Positions 47,272 to 59,490 of a stretch of DNA of 64,000 nucleotides are shown here, piece after piece. Position 1 is the stretch's first letter; each line of letters begins with the position of its first letter. The position numbers and the translations under genes were made by a program. The notes below the pieces were generated by a model, which did not search any database, was not told the origin of the DNA, and worked only from the letters and a program-made list of their open reading frames with translations. Source of the stretch: Bubalus kerabau (taxonomy: Eukaryota; Chordata; Mammalia; Artiodactyla; Bovidae); the NCBI RefSeq assembly GCF_029407905.1, contig NC_073630.1, positions 53,717,001 to 53,781,000 on the forward strand, in the 5' to 3' direction.

Positions 47272-49138
47272 AACCAGAAGCTCTTGAGGGTCTTAGACCA
47301 TTAGTTAACAAATACTGAGATATTGGAATTCTAATCACCTAGGAGTCTCCCTGAAATACTCTAATCTTGCCTGTTAAAAAACCAGATGGATCTTATCGAT
47401 TTGTCCAGGATCTAAGAGCTGTTAACAAAGCTGTGGTTCCCAACCACCACATAGTCCCAAACCCTTATACCCTCCTATCCCAAGTCCCAGGAAATGCTAA
47501 ATGCTTCTCAGTCTTGGACCCTAAGGTTGCTTTCTTTTGCATTCCTCTCCATCCTGAATCCCAAAATCTGCCTTTGAGTGGCGGGACCTGGGAACAAGAG
47601 AGGCCATACAACTTTGCTGGACTCAACTACCACAAGGATTTAGGTACAGCCCTCATATTTTGGGGACTTTCTTGGGAAGAGAACTAAGGGAATTAACCTT
47701 AACAAACAGTAATCTATTACCGTATGTGGATGACTTGCTCATAGCTATTGCAGATTTTACCAGCTCTCAAATGGATACTATTAAACTTTAAATTTCCTTT
47801 ATGAAAAGTGTTATTGACTATCCCCCAAAAAAGCCCAGATTAGCTTTACCCAAGTAAAATACCTTGCATTTATAAGAATGGAGGGAAAAAGAATGTTCAA
47901 CCACCAGAGGACATCCCTCATCTTAAATACCCGATATCCCTAAATGAAAAAGCAGCTTAGGGGATTTTTAGGAACAAATGGGTTTTGCAGGATCTGGATC
48001 CCTGGTTATGGAAATCTGGCCCAGCTGCTATATGAGAAGTTAAGAGGAAAGAGGAAGAGACTTGGTTGGGATGAGACCTGCAAGGTTGTCTTTAATGCCC
48101 TGAAAGAGTCTATCACTACAGCCCCAGCTTTAAGCCTCCCAAACCTGGAAAAGACTTTCAGGCTGTATTTCTCTGAAAGGATAGGAACTACTCTTGGGAT
48201 GTTAGGGCAAATGATGGGGCAGGTTTTACAACCCATGGCTTATCTCTCAAAACAACTAGACAAGATGGCCAGACGGTGGCCCACTTGCCTCCGGGCAGTA
48301 GCGGCCACTGCTCTTATGGTTAAAGAGGCATTTAAGCTGACCCTGGGTGTACACAGGATCAGCTTAAATGTATACACCTGACCAGGCACAAGCAGTCTTG
48401 GTCACTAAAGAGGATAGATGGATGACAGGGGGAAGGATCACCCAATACCAAGTCCTCCTCCTTGACACTCCAGAAATAAAGTTGAGGGTCTGTCAGGCTT
48501 TAAATCCAGCCACCTTAATGCCAGGTATCCCTATTCCCCCTCTGGATCACCAATGCATGCAAATCATAAACAAGTTATACTTTTCTTGCCCTGACCTATC
48601 ACAGACAACTTTTTCTGACCCACAGGAAGAATGGTATACAAATGGCAGTAGTTTTGTAGAAAAAGGAGAGAGGAAAGCGGGTTATGATGTAGTGAACCTA
48701 GAAGAAACTTTGGAAAGTGGGTCTCTTCCCCTAGGCACCTCAGCCCAGAAAGCTAAACTTTTTGCCCTGACAAGAGCTTTGGAATTAGGGGAAGGAAATA
48801 GGATTAATGTGTATATGGACTGTAAGTATGCTTCCCTCATCCTGCATGCCCATGCAGCAATTTGGAAGGAAAGAGGGATGCTCAGTGCTCGAAGCTCTCC
48901 TATTAAACACAAAGAGCTCATTCTCAGGTTCCTGGAGGCAGTCAAACTTCCTGCTAAATTAGCTGTCCTCCACTTCAAGGTTCACCAAAAGGGGCAAAAA
49001 AAGGAGGCCCAGAGAAATAGGAAAGCTGATCAAGAGGCAAAACAAGCCACTAGGAAAGCTGCCCTGGTCACTGCTATCTGCCTGCTTTTCCCCAAGGAAA
49101 CTCTGACTCCAAATTATACCCCAGAGGAACATTCCTGA
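47272..49138 (+). pseudogene. pol: ERV pol: reverse transcriptase and RNase H, decayed
   Basis: The RT begins in the frame at 47367 (VKKPDGSYRFVQDLR, then VLDPKVAFF). The first catalytic Asp is at 47517-47519, but the KDA-type Asp is Val (47526-47528). The YVDD box is intact at 47723-47734 in a different frame, so a frameshift lies between 47687 and 47723. The connection domain is at 47944-48381. RNase H (48368-49138) has NGSSF in place of the usual DGSS-type motif (Asn at 48641-48643) and Lys where the second acidic residue should be (48755-48757). The third acidic residue (Asp at 48818-48820) is kept. No functional enzyme is possible. Confidence 0.9.
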
Positions 49139-50607
49139 TATGCCAAGCAGGGCTGGGAGATTGGGTCATATGGGTGGTTTCAGACTGATCAGGCCCAAAT
49201 AATACTCCCTGGCTCTCAGGTTTGGAAAATTACTAACACCTTACATAAAAGTACCCATTTTGGAAAAGATAATCTCTAAACCTTGCTCAAGCTTATTCTC
49301 TACCATTCCCAGTTGGCTAAGGTTGTTCAACAGGTCACACAAAATTGTGATACCTAAGAAATAATCCAAAAACCAAACCCTTGCCACCTCCTCTAATTAA
49401 ACCTCTCCAACATTGGAGATCATACCCAGGAGAGGACTGGCAGGTGGATTTTACAGCCATGCCAAAGACCCAAGGTTCTCTTATTTGCTAGTCCTTATTG
49501 ACACATTCTGGAGAAGGCAATGGCACCCCACTCCAGTACTCTTGCCTGGAAAATCCCATGGACGGAGGAGCCTGGTAGGCTGCAGTCCATGGGGTTGCAA
49601 AGAGTGGGACACGACTGAGTGACTTCACTTTCACTTTTCACTTTCATGCATTGGAGAAGGAAATGGCAACCCACTCCAGTGTTCCTGCCTGGAGAATCCC
49701 AGGGATGGGGGAGGCTGGTGGGCTGCCATCTATGGGGTCGCACAGAGTTGGACACGACTGAAGTGACTTACCTATTGACACATTCACAAGATGGACTGAA
49801 ACATTCCTTACTAGGACAGAGAGAGCTACAGAAGCCTGTAAAGCTCTGCTGAAGGAGACAGTGCCTAGGTTTGGGCTGCCTCAATCACTTCAGAGTGACA
49901 ATGGGCCCTCATTTATAGCCACAATATCCCAGAACTGGCCCGCATGCTTAGGAATCAAATACCACTTCCATTCATCCTGGTGGCCTCAAGTCTTGGGAAA
50001 GGTGGAGAGAGCCAACCAGACTCTTAAAAGGACTCTCACCAAACTATGTCAAGAAACACATAATAAATGGATCCATATGCTACCCATAAGCCTCATGAGG
50101 GTATGGGCAGCCCTCAAGTGGCCACTATTATTAATGAAATGATGAACGGACTTATGATGTTTGCACGTCCATTCTTAACTTTGATTTGTTTTTTGATGAG
50201 GACAGCAATACACTCCGAAAACATGTAATTGACCTGGGAAAGTTTCAACAAGAACTCCAACAATATGGAGAATAGATCCTCCCTAGACCACAGGAAGACT
50301 TGAAAAATCCTCAAGTAGAGCTGAGGGATCAAGTATTGGTAAAGACCTGGCAAGAAATAGGTAGTGCAAGCCAGCTCTCCAAAATGGATAGGGCCATATC
50401 AGGTTGTCCTAGTAACCTCAATTGCTGCAAAAGTTAACAGTCTGTCTGCCTGGGTCCATACTTTTAGAATAAAATCCTATGACCTACAGGAGGGGGACAT
50501 GGTGACTGAGACTCCAAAACCAGAGGACAACTATTCCTGTGAACCTCTTGAAGACCACAGACTCTTGTTCAGGCAGAGCCCCATCAAATCTCCCTCAGAT
50601 AAGTAAA
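49139..50607 (+). pseudogene. pol: ERV pol: integrase, SINE-interrupted
   Basis: The zinc-binding N-terminus is recognisable (His 49244 and His 49256, then an in-frame stop at 49277). Its Cys pair is disturbed by a stop after Cys-Asp-Thr at about 49347-49358. The catalytic core keeps the first Asp (49447-49449), the second Asp in QSDNGPS (49897-49899) and Glu (50005-50007). The last two are exactly 35 residues apart, the DD35E spacing. A Bov-A2 SINE lies between the first and second Asp. The C-terminal domain has a GPY motif at 50391-50399 and a WVHTFRIK-type end, as in gammaretroviral integrases. Confidence 0.88.
49496..49785 (+). repeat. Bov-A2 dimeric SINE in ERV integrase, 13-bp TSD
   Basis: The dimer at 49509-49772 is flanked by TATTGACACATTC at 49496-49508 and 49773-49785, exact. 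It postdates the provirus. Confidence 0.95.
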
Positions 50608-50660
50608 ATGCATCCTATGATGTTCTTCCTCTTCCTGATCATGTCCCCTGTATGGCTATT
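50608..50660 (+). pseudogene. env: ERV env start, truncated
   Basis: An ATG at 50608 opens a frame of about 18 residues rich in Met, Phe and Leu, consistent with the start of an envelope signal peptide and placed just after the pol stop. It is cut by a BovB at 50661. No surface or transmembrane domain remains in the window, so the assignment rests on position and hydrophobicity. Confidence 0.55.
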
Positions 50661-53281
50661 AGTTCAGTTCAGTCACACAATCGTGTCCAACTCTTTGTGA
50701 CCCCATCAACCACAGCAAGCCAAGCCTCCCTGTCCATCACCAACTCCCGGAGTCAACCCAAAACCATGTCCATTGAGTCAGTGATGCCATCCAACCATCT
50801 CATCCTCTGTCATCCCCTTCTCCTCCTGCCCTCAATCTTTCCCAGCATCAAGGTCTTTTCAAATGAGTCAGCTCTTTGCATCAGGTGGCCAAAGTATTGG
50901 AATTTCAGCCTCAACATAAGTCCTTCCAATGAACACACAGGACTGATCTCCTTTAGAAAGGACTGGTTGGATCTCCTTGCAGTCCAACGGACTCTCAACA
51001 AACAGTCTTCCAACACCACAGCTCAAAAGCATCAATTCTTCGGCACTCAGCTTTCTTTAAAGTCCAACTCTCACATCCATACATGACTACTGGAATAGCC
51101 ATAGTCTTGACTAGATGGACCTTTGTTGGCAAAGTAATGTCTCTGCTTTTTAATATGCTGTCTAGGTTGGTCATAACTTTCCTTCCAAGGAGTAAACGTC
51201 TTTTAATTTCATGCTGCAATCACCATCTGCAGTGATTTGGGAACGCAAAAAAAAAAAAAAAAAAAAAGAAAAAGAAAAAAGTCAGCCACTGTTTCCACTG
51301 TTTCCCCATCTATTTGCCATGAAGATATGGGACCAGATGTCATGATCTTAGTTTTCTGAATGTTGATTTTTAAGCCAACCTTTTCATTCTCCTCTTTCAC
51401 TTTCATCAAGAGGCTTTTTAGGTCTTCTTCACTTTCTGCCATAAGGGTGGTGTCTTCTGTATATGTGAGGTTATTGATATTATTCCCAGAAATTTTTATT
51501 TCAGCTTGTGCTTCCTCCAGCCCAGCATTTCTCATGATGTACTCTGCATATAAGTTAAATAAGCAGCGTGACAACATACAGCCTTGACGTACTCCTTTCC
51601 CAATTCTATTATTTTCCTTTATTTATTTGCACTGATCCCTTAGGAAGGCTTTCTTATCTCTCCTTGCTATTCTTTGGGACTCTGCATTCAGATGCTTATA
51701 TCTTTCCTTTTCTCCTTTGCTTATGGCTTCTCTATTTTTCACAACTGTTTGTAAGGCCTCCTCAAACAGACATTTTACTTTTTTGCATTTCTTTTTCTTG
51801 GGGATGGTCTTGATCCCTGTCTCCTGTACAATGTCACGAACCTCTGTCCATAGTTCATCAGGCACTCTATCAGATCTAGTCCCTTAAATCAATTTCTCAC
51901 TTCCACTGTGTAATTGATTTGATTTAGGATTTGATTTAGGTCATACCTGAATGGTCTAGTGGTTTTCCCTACTTTCTTCAATTTAAGTCTGAATTTGGCA
52001 ATAAGGAGTTCATGATCTGAGCCACTGTCAGCTCCTGGTCTTGTTTTTGCTGACTCTATAGAGCTTCTCCATCTTTGGCTGCAAAGAATATAATCAATCT
52101 GATTTTGGTGTTGACCATCTGGTGATGTCCATGTGTAGAGTCTTCTCTTGTGTTGTTGGAAGAGGGTGTTTGCTATGACCCGTGTGTTTTCTTGGCAAAA
52201 CTCTATTAGCCTTTGCCCTGTTTCATTCTGGATTCCAAGGCCAAATTTGCCTGTTACTCCAGGTGTTTCTTGACTTGCTACTTTTGCATTCCCTAGAATG
52301 AAAACGACATCTTTTTTGGATATTAGTTCTAAAAGGTTTTGTAGGTCTTCACAGAACTGTTCAACTTCAGCTTCTTCAGCATTACTGGTTGGGGCATGAC
52401 TTGGATTACTGTGATATGGGATGATTTGGCTTGGAAATGAACAGATATCATTCTGTCATTTTTGAGATTGCATCCAAGTACTCATTTCAGACTCTTTTGT
52501 TGACTTGATGGCTACTCCATTTCTTCTAAGGGATTCTTGCCCATAGTAGTAGATATAATTAATGGTCACCTGAGTTAAATTCATCCATTCCAGTCCATTT
52601 TAGTTTGCTGATTCTTAAAATGTTGACATTCACTCTTGCCATCTCCTGTTTGACCACTTCTAATTTGCCTTATTCATGGACCTGACATTCCAGGTTCCTA
52701 TGCAATATTGCTCTTTATAGAATTGGACCTTGCTTCTATCACCATTCACATCCACAATTGGGTGTTGTTTTTGCTTTGGCTCCATCCCTTCATTCTTTCT
52801 GGAGTTATTTCTCCACTGATCTCCAGTAGCATGTTGGGCACCTACCCACCTTGGGAGTTCATCTTTCAGTGTCCTATCTTTTTTCCTTTTCATACTGTTC
52901 ATGGGTTCTCAAGGCAAGAATACTGAAGTGGTTTGCCATTCTCTTCTCCAGTGGACCACATTTTGTCGGAACTCTCCACCATGACCTGTCCATCTTGGGT
53001 GGCCCTACATGGCAAGGCTTAGTGTCATTGAGTTAGACAAGGCTGTGGTCCATGTGATTAGATTGGTTAGTTTTCTGTGATTGTAGTTTCAGTCTGTCTG
53101 CCCTCTGATGCCCTCTTTCAGTGCCTACCATCTTACTGGGGTTTCTCTTATGTTGGACGTGGGGTATCTCTTCACGGCTGCTCCAGCACAGCTCAGCTGC
53201 TACTCCTTACCTTGGATGGGGAGTATCTCCTCGGAGCCACTCACGGCTCCAGCACCGTGCTGCCACTGCTCGCCGCTCTTA
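50661..53281 (-). mobile_element. BovB LINE, near full extent but internally deleted
   Basis: An antisense copy from the tail (AGTTCAGTTCAGTCAC) to a GC-richer 5' region near 53281. The presumed protein start lies in the antisense frame 52902-52660 and reaches the endonuclease beginning (IGTWNVRSM). RT palm and C-terminal parts are at 51577-50810. Compared with the copy at 23589-25321, about 0.8 kb is missing at about 51600, joining linker (AATAGAATTGGG) to RT (GGAAAGGAG). This removes the N-terminal part of RT. An A-rich run lies at 51246-51290 (antisense poly-T). The only copy here retaining endonuclease sequence. Non-functional. Confidence 0.92.
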
Positions 53282-53320
53282 GTAATAGATATTACTAAGA
53301 GAGCCAATTTCTTGGCAGGT

Positions 53321-53790
53321 TGGTAAGAAGTCCAGGGTCCCCGAGGAGGAGAAAGGCTTCTGGGGCTCTTAAGGAAGAGATAAGGGTCTGGAATCCTCAA
53401 GGAGGAGCAAAGGACAAACGTTTTTTTCTGCATTCCTTAGTAAGATTATATAACAACAATGTATCCTGCTTGTAAACAGTTTCTCCTTCTTGAGAACCTT
53501 CTGACTAATCCGGTCATTTTAAAATGTAAATTGTGGGAATGGGTCTAGTAAGATCTTTACAACCTAGAGACATTCTTTTGATTTATTGTAGTAAACAATT
53601 AAAAAGTATGTAACTCCCTTGCTTAGTCTAGAGAGGGGGCACTCTCCATCCCCCTTCTGATGTCTCTGTCAGAACCTTTCTCTGTCCCTTTTCATACTTT
53701 AATAAAACTCTGCTACACAAAAGCAGTGATCTAGCCTGGTCCCTGGTACCGAAGCTAAATCTTTGGAGATCACGAATTTGACATCGTTCA
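53321..53790 (+). repeat. Ruminant ERV LTR of a different family
   Basis: It contains AGTCCAGGGTCCCCGAGGAG, then AATGTAAATTGTGGGAATGG, an AATAAAACTCTGC poly(A) region near 53700 and an end GACATCGTTCA. It resembles the bovid LTR I recall as BTLTR1. It shares no visible similarity with the LTR at 43710, so it is not that provirus's 3' LTR. The ends are approximate and no TSD was seen. Confidence 0.65.
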
Positions 53791-54102
53791 CTGGAAGATA
53801 TCATTACTATGTATATCGATGTATTGCTATGTATTTATAACATATATAATCCTGTTATAAACATGATTCAAAAAAGACAGGAAAATGATGCTCTGCTACA
53901 TTATAATCATATTGTCCCAGTAGCTATAAGTGCAATTATTTATTTCTATTTGGGAAAAATAATAAATAAAAATAGAATGCATAAAGAATGATTTCAATTA
54001 TATAAAACTTTTTGCTAGGAATAAAATAAGTAGTGATTTTTTGTCTACTATATGAATAGTTAAATAATGTGTAATTCATAAAGTTGTTAAATATTGTAGA
54101 TT

Positions 54103-54637
54103 TAAGAAATCTAGATGACCAACCTAGATAGCATATTGAAAAGCAGAAACATTACTTTGCCAACAAAGGTCCGTCTAGTCAAGGCTATGGTTTTTCCAGT
54201 GGTCATGTATGAATGCAAGAGTTGGACTGTGGAGAAAGCTGAGTGCTGAAGAATTGATGCTTTTGAACTGTGGTGTTGGAGAAGACTCTTGAGAGTCCCT
54301 TGGACTGCAAGGAGATCCAACCAGTCCATTCTAAAGGAGATCAGCCCTGGGTGTTCTTTGGAAGGAATGATGCTAAAGCTGAAACTCCAGTACTTTGGCC
54401 ACCTCATGCGAAGAGTTGACTCATTGGAAAAGACTCTGATGCTGGGAAGGATTGGGAGCAGGAGGAAAAGGGGACGACAGAGGATGAGATGGCTGGATGG
54501 CATCACTGACTCAATGGAGGTGAGTTTGAGTGAACTCCGGGAGACGGTGATGGACAGGGAGGCCTGGAGTGCTGCAATTCATGGGGTCACAAAGAGTCGG
54601 ACATGACTGTGCAACTGAATTATGAACTAAGAAATCT
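54103..54637 (+). mobile_element. BovB 3' fragment with 10-bp TSD
   Basis: The sense copy (54113-54627) starts near GACCAACCTAGATAGC. TAAGAAATCT is duplicated exactly at 54103-54112 and 54628-54637. The largest open piece is 54289-54606. Confidence 0.92.
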
Positions 54638-54649
54638 TATATAGATATA

Positions 54650-54930
54650 GATGAAGAAAAATAGTGTTATTTAAATACTTTAAAATATTCTGTGTATATA
54701 TATACTTTATATTTATGATATAAATATATACCTATATAAGCAATATGATATAAAATACATATAATATATTATGCATATGTAGTCTCATTAAACTATATAT
54801 ATGGTATATATATATATTCCTTTTAATAATTAAGAAACAAAAATGAGAAATACACAATGTATTTATTTTTAGAAAAAATATGTATGCATTAATATATATA
54901 TTATGTATATATAAATAGGTATTATTTACT
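54650..54930. repeat. AT-rich low-complexity tract
   Basis: Imperfect TA/TATA repeats (for example TATATATATATATTCC near 54810). A degenerated TA microsatellite. Confidence 0.8.
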
Positions 54931-55193
54931 AGCAGACATTGTTGTTTCAACAATTAATGCAACCTTACTATTGGTAAACATTATGGTTTGAGATGCTGAA
55001 AAAGACACAAAAAAATCCGATAAAATTATCAATTGTCCACATAATAATACAATAATATTGACAGTTTGCATTAATATATTACTCAAAAATGTCAAGCAAA
55101 GTGCTGAATTTTGGTTAAGAAAGATATATTTGTTACTTTTAAATGAATTAATTTAAAATAAAATATAAGAAAAAATAAGGCACAACTAATGTA

Positions 55194-56246
55194 TCCAGCT
55201 GAGTTATTTCAAATCCTAAAAGATGATGCTGTGAAAGTGCTGCACTCAGTATGCCAGCAAATTTGGAAAACTCAGCAGTGGCCACAGGACTGGAAAAGAA
55301 CAGGTTTCATTCTACCTAACAACTGCACTCATCTCACATGGTAGCAAGGTAATGCTCAAAATCCTTGAAGCTAGTCTTCAACAGTACATGAACCAAGAAC
55401 TTCCAGAAGTTCAAGCTAGATTTAGTAAAGCCAGAAGAACCAGAGATCAAAATTTCCAACATCCGTTGGATCATAGAAAAAGCAAGAGAATTCCAGAAAA
55501 ACACATCTACTTCTGCTTCATGGACTACTAAAGCCTTTGACTGTGTGGATCACAGAAAAACTGTGGAAAATTTTTCAAGAGATGGGAACACCAGGCCACT
55601 TTACCTGCCTTCTGGGAAAATTGTATGAAGGTCAAGAAGCAACAGTTAGAATGGGACATGGAACAATGGACTGGTTTCAAATTTGGAAAAGAGTATGTCA
55701 AGGCTGTATATTGTCACCCTGCTTATTTAACTTATATGCAGAGTACATATTTCAAAATGCAGACTGGTTGAAACTCAAGCTGGAATCAAGATTTCTGAGA
55801 GAAATATCAATAACCTCAGATATGCAGATGACACCACCTTACTGATAGAAAGTGAAGAGGAACTAAAGAGCCTTTAGATGAAGATGAAAAAGGAGAGTGA
55901 AAGAGCTGGCTTAAAACTTAATATTCAAGAAGCAAAGATCATGGCATATGATCCCATCACTTCATGGCAAATAGATGGAAAAACAATGGCAACAGTGATG
56001 GACTTTATTTTCTTCAGCTCCAAAATCACCGTGGATGCCAAGAGCTGACTTACTGGCAAAGATCCTGATGCCAGAAAAGATTGAGGCCACTAGGAAAAGG
56101 GGACAAGAGAGGATGAGATGGCATCACCAACTCAGTGGACATGAGTTTGAGCAATCTCCAGGAGATGGTGCAGGACACAGAATCCTGGCGTGTGGTAGTC
56201 CATGGCGTCACAAAGAGTCGGGCACGAATGAGCGACTGAACAGCAA
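55194..56246 (+). mobile_element. BovB LINE, 1.05 kb, diverged
   Basis: It starts in RT (CCAGCTGAGTTATTTC) and ends CTGAACAGCAAC rather than in the usual tail. YADD is present (TATGCAGATGAC near 55820). A gap near 56035 joins RT palm to the 3' part. Frames are broken. The longest is 55537-55845. Confidence 0.88.
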
Positions 56247-56934
56247 CAAAATGAATCCTTTTGTTTTTCTTTGTATTGAACTGATATGAAAAGTAATGCT
56301 TCAAAATGCTATATAGTACCCTCAGTAATGCTAGGTATATTTGAATGAACCACCTCAGATCAAAAAAAAAAAACAACAGACTATGTCTGTACTTATATGA
56401 AGCACAATAGAATATGGATTAAAAGGCTAAAATGTTTATGCAAAGCAATGTTACTAAAGATTTTAGTTTTTTTGTTTATTTAAGAAATGGAATTTTCCAG
56501 TATTATTATCTTCTCTTAAACTGAAACTGGCTAAGCATTGATAATTTCAGCCCAAGTACCATGTTTCTGGCATTAGAAGGCCTCCATTTGGAAAACAATG
56601 TCATAAGGTTCATGTAGACAGATGGATAAATGAACAAAAGCAAAATAACATCCTAAGTTTTCTCCCTTTTTTTGGTCTTCTGCCAAATGGAACTGTATTT
56701 CTGTACAAAACTGAAAAAAATATATGCTGGCATAAATTTAACTCTTACTACATCAGTTTCTCTCTGAATTTATCTTCTCTGGCATATCTCTATTTCACAG
56801 AATGATTTTATTAAAAACTTCTTTATTGTGAACATGTACCCAAATTCTCTCAGTATATAAATTATTCTTTGGTGTAAGGTTAAATTTATATTAACTACTA
56901 CATTTTTTTGTTGTACTTGGCATGGGCTCCGTTG
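56247..56934. other. Nothing recognised
   Basis: AT-rich spacer without supported features. Confidence 0.5.
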
Positions 56935-57222
56935 GATCCTCCCGATATATATATATATTGAAGTTCTAACCCTCAGTACATCAGAATGTGCCTATATTTG
57001 GAGATAGCATGTTTAAAGAGGTCATAAGTGAAAAGAAGATCATTAGGTAAAGCCCTAATCTTCTGAATGATGTCTTTATAGGAGGCATCAGAAGAAATCA
57101 ACTTTAAAGATATTTTGATCTCAGACTCCTACTCTCCATAATTGTGAGAAAATATAGTTCTGCTGCATAAGCCACCCAGTCTGAGGTACTCTGTTATGGC
57201 CCCCTAGGACACTAGTACATCT
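56935..57222 (+). repeat. MLT1-type MaLR LTR
   Basis: Characteristic order: TTGAAGTTCTAACCCTCAGT, ATTTGGAGATAGC, GAGGTCATAAG, AGCCCTAATC, GATGTCTTTATA, AACTTTAAAGATATTTTGATC-like, AAGCCACCCAGTCTGAGG, TTATGGCCCCCTAGG. Internally shortened. It is an ancient placental repeat. Confidence 0.85.
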
Positions 57223-59215
57223 ATAATAAAAAGCTTGCTATTTTGAGGTTTACTGGTAACTACTTTCGATGTAATTGGTCCAAGTATCTGTGGGTACTCC
57301 TAAACTATGAAGTTTCAGTAATTGTTGCAGTCAGTTGTATGCACAGGATTTGAAAGCTCTAAGATTATCTACTCCATGAATTAGAAGATTTCCATATCTG
57401 ACACAAAATAAATTTATTCTCTTTTGTAAATCAACAACGATACCTACTTTTAGAGATTATGTGAAAATGAAGAAAGGTATTTGTAGAAACACCATATAAT
57501 CAATAGTCAATATTATACTGAGCTGATTTGAAAAAGATACCTTCCTACTTACCAAGACTACTTAATCAATAAATGAAAAATATCAATGGAAATGTTGGAA
57601 ACAGATTCTTTTATACAGGAAATTCATTGTATGATAGTGTAGAAAGCTGAAGGAAGTTGATACCAAAAAATATTATATATAATAGTATGTCCAAGGAACA
57701 ATAAGAGACTTTACTTTTTAGACTGACAGTCATGTAATAGGTACTATTAGGACCTATAGATTAGGTCATCAGAAGTTAAACTGGGGAGGCATAAATAAAA
57801 AAATTAGAAATTATGTGGGAGAAAATATGCTTCTAAGGAGAATACACGCTGAAAGGAGTGCTTAAAAAAAGATTTGTCTGACAATGCAGGCTCTTCATTC
57901 CTTAATATTTTAGTTTAATGCTTGTAAATCAAGAATAATGAAATATGACTTATGGGGAAATTGAGAGGATTAATTACAGATGCTAATGTTTGTAAAGAGC
58001 TTTAAGAAATGTTGAATTCAAAGTCTTATTGCATCTCAGTTCACAGTATTTGCATTCTTCCTCTTGTGAATTTCTATTAATATTTTCTGAAGCTACTTTA
58101 GATTGAACTCTAATAAAAGTAGTTTCTGAAAGCATTTAATGAAAAAGAGGCACCTAAGAAGAGCAATTGGCAGTGTCAGACCACCTCAGTAGAAGAAAGG
58201 CCGGATTCCCAAGATGAAAGGTCATTAGTATGGGTTTCTAAGAGAAACCAGACAGCCTTCTACTGTTTTCCTCACTAGTTATCCTCTACTGACCTCTTCA
58301 CTTTTTCATTCTCAGATTCCAGATACTCTCAGGTCAATCCATATGATAAATAATAATTAACCATAGAGGTAATCCAAAAATGATTAAGGGATCAAAACTG
58401 CTCACTAAATAGTTGCTATAAATTTGATTACAATGAAAATTCCACATTCTTTTGGAATGAACAAATAATTTTTACAAAGCAATTAAAAATGTAATATATA
58501 AACTGCCCACATGACAAATTTTTCATATACAAATTACACAAAGGCCCTAGAAAATCAGTAATCTCTTCATGAATTTCATTTCATTGTCATATATCATTTT
58601 TACTAAGTGTCCTCTGGGAGTGCAGAAACTTACATCCCAGCTCTGTTGCTTAATCACTGTTACTATTAGTAATGAAATTCCTTTATGCAACTAATATGAA
58701 GATATAGTATTTGTCAGGCACTATTCTTGGCATGTCTGATTGTGAGTGGATAAGTGAGACTAAAATAAAAATATAAATTTTTTCATCTTTATATGTATCT
58801 CTTATTTTTTATATGTTTCTATTGCATTTATGACAAAATGTATTAAAACTAAATTCCATACAATCATTCTTGCCCCCAATAAGTCATTTTTCTTGGAAAT
58901 ATCATCTTTCACATCATAGACTGTGCTAACCAAACTCTCTGAATGCATTTAGTCTCTCTACTCTTGCCTTTTCATCATTAGCTTGTATCAAAAAGTCATC
59001 CTTTATATTCCATCTCTAATTCCCACTAATGTAATTAATCAAGGCCCTAAATCAGGCATAACTATATCAAGTCACTTGTCCACTTTGCTTTCTTTCCTTC
59101 ATCTCTCATTCGCTCAGTCTGCATCACCTGTGATTTTTATTAAATTTAAAGAACAATAGTATGGTGACATTCAGTTCTGGGTTTCACAAAAAATTCCTCA
59201 TTCTGTGACCTTGCT
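57223..59215. other. 2 kb without recognised elements
   Basis: Only a faint MIR/L2-like stretch (TTTGTCAGGCACTATTCTTGGC at about 58710) stands out. Confidence 0.45.
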
Positions 59216-59490
59216 CAGATCAGATCAGATCAGTCGCTCAGTCGTGTCCGACTCTTTGCGACCCCATGAATCGCAGCACACCAGGCCTCCCTCTCCATCA
59301 CCAACTCCTGGAGTTCACTCAGACTCACGTCCATCGAGTCAGTGATGCCATCCAGCCATCTCATCCTCTGTCGTCCCCTTCTCCTCTGCCCCCAATCCCT
59401 CCCAGCATCAGAGTCTTTTCCAATGAGTCAACTCTTCGCATGAGGTGGCCAAAGTACTGGAGTTTCAGCTTTAGCATCATTCCTTCCAAA
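59216..59490 (-). mobile_element. BovB 3' end with a CAGAT tail
   Basis: An antisense 275-bp 3' terminus (CATGAATCGCAGCACACC to CATTCCTTCCAAA). Its tail reads CAGATCAGATCAGATCAG instead of the TTCAG repeats of other copies. Confidence 0.9.

Larger units (their letters stand above)
43710..50660 (+). mobile_element. Class I (gammaretrovirus-like) ERV, 3'-truncated
   Basis: The order 5' LTR, tRNA primer site, leader, gag, pro, pol (RT-RNase H-integrase) and the first codons of env identifies an endogenous provirus. The single CCHC knuckle, the gamma-type capsid homology region and the GPY integrase C-terminus support class I. All genes carry multiple frameshifts and stops. The remainder of env and the 3' LTR are missing: an antisense BovB begins at 50661 and the LTR beyond it is of a different family. 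A Bov-A2 SINE interrupts integrase. The left boundary (TG at about 43710) is approximate because there is no second LTR for comparison. Confidence 0.92.

Noticed and set aside
53077..53433. Short frames near 53.1-53.4 kb as a gene
   Set aside because: The region is the antisense BovB 5' part followed by an ERV LTR.
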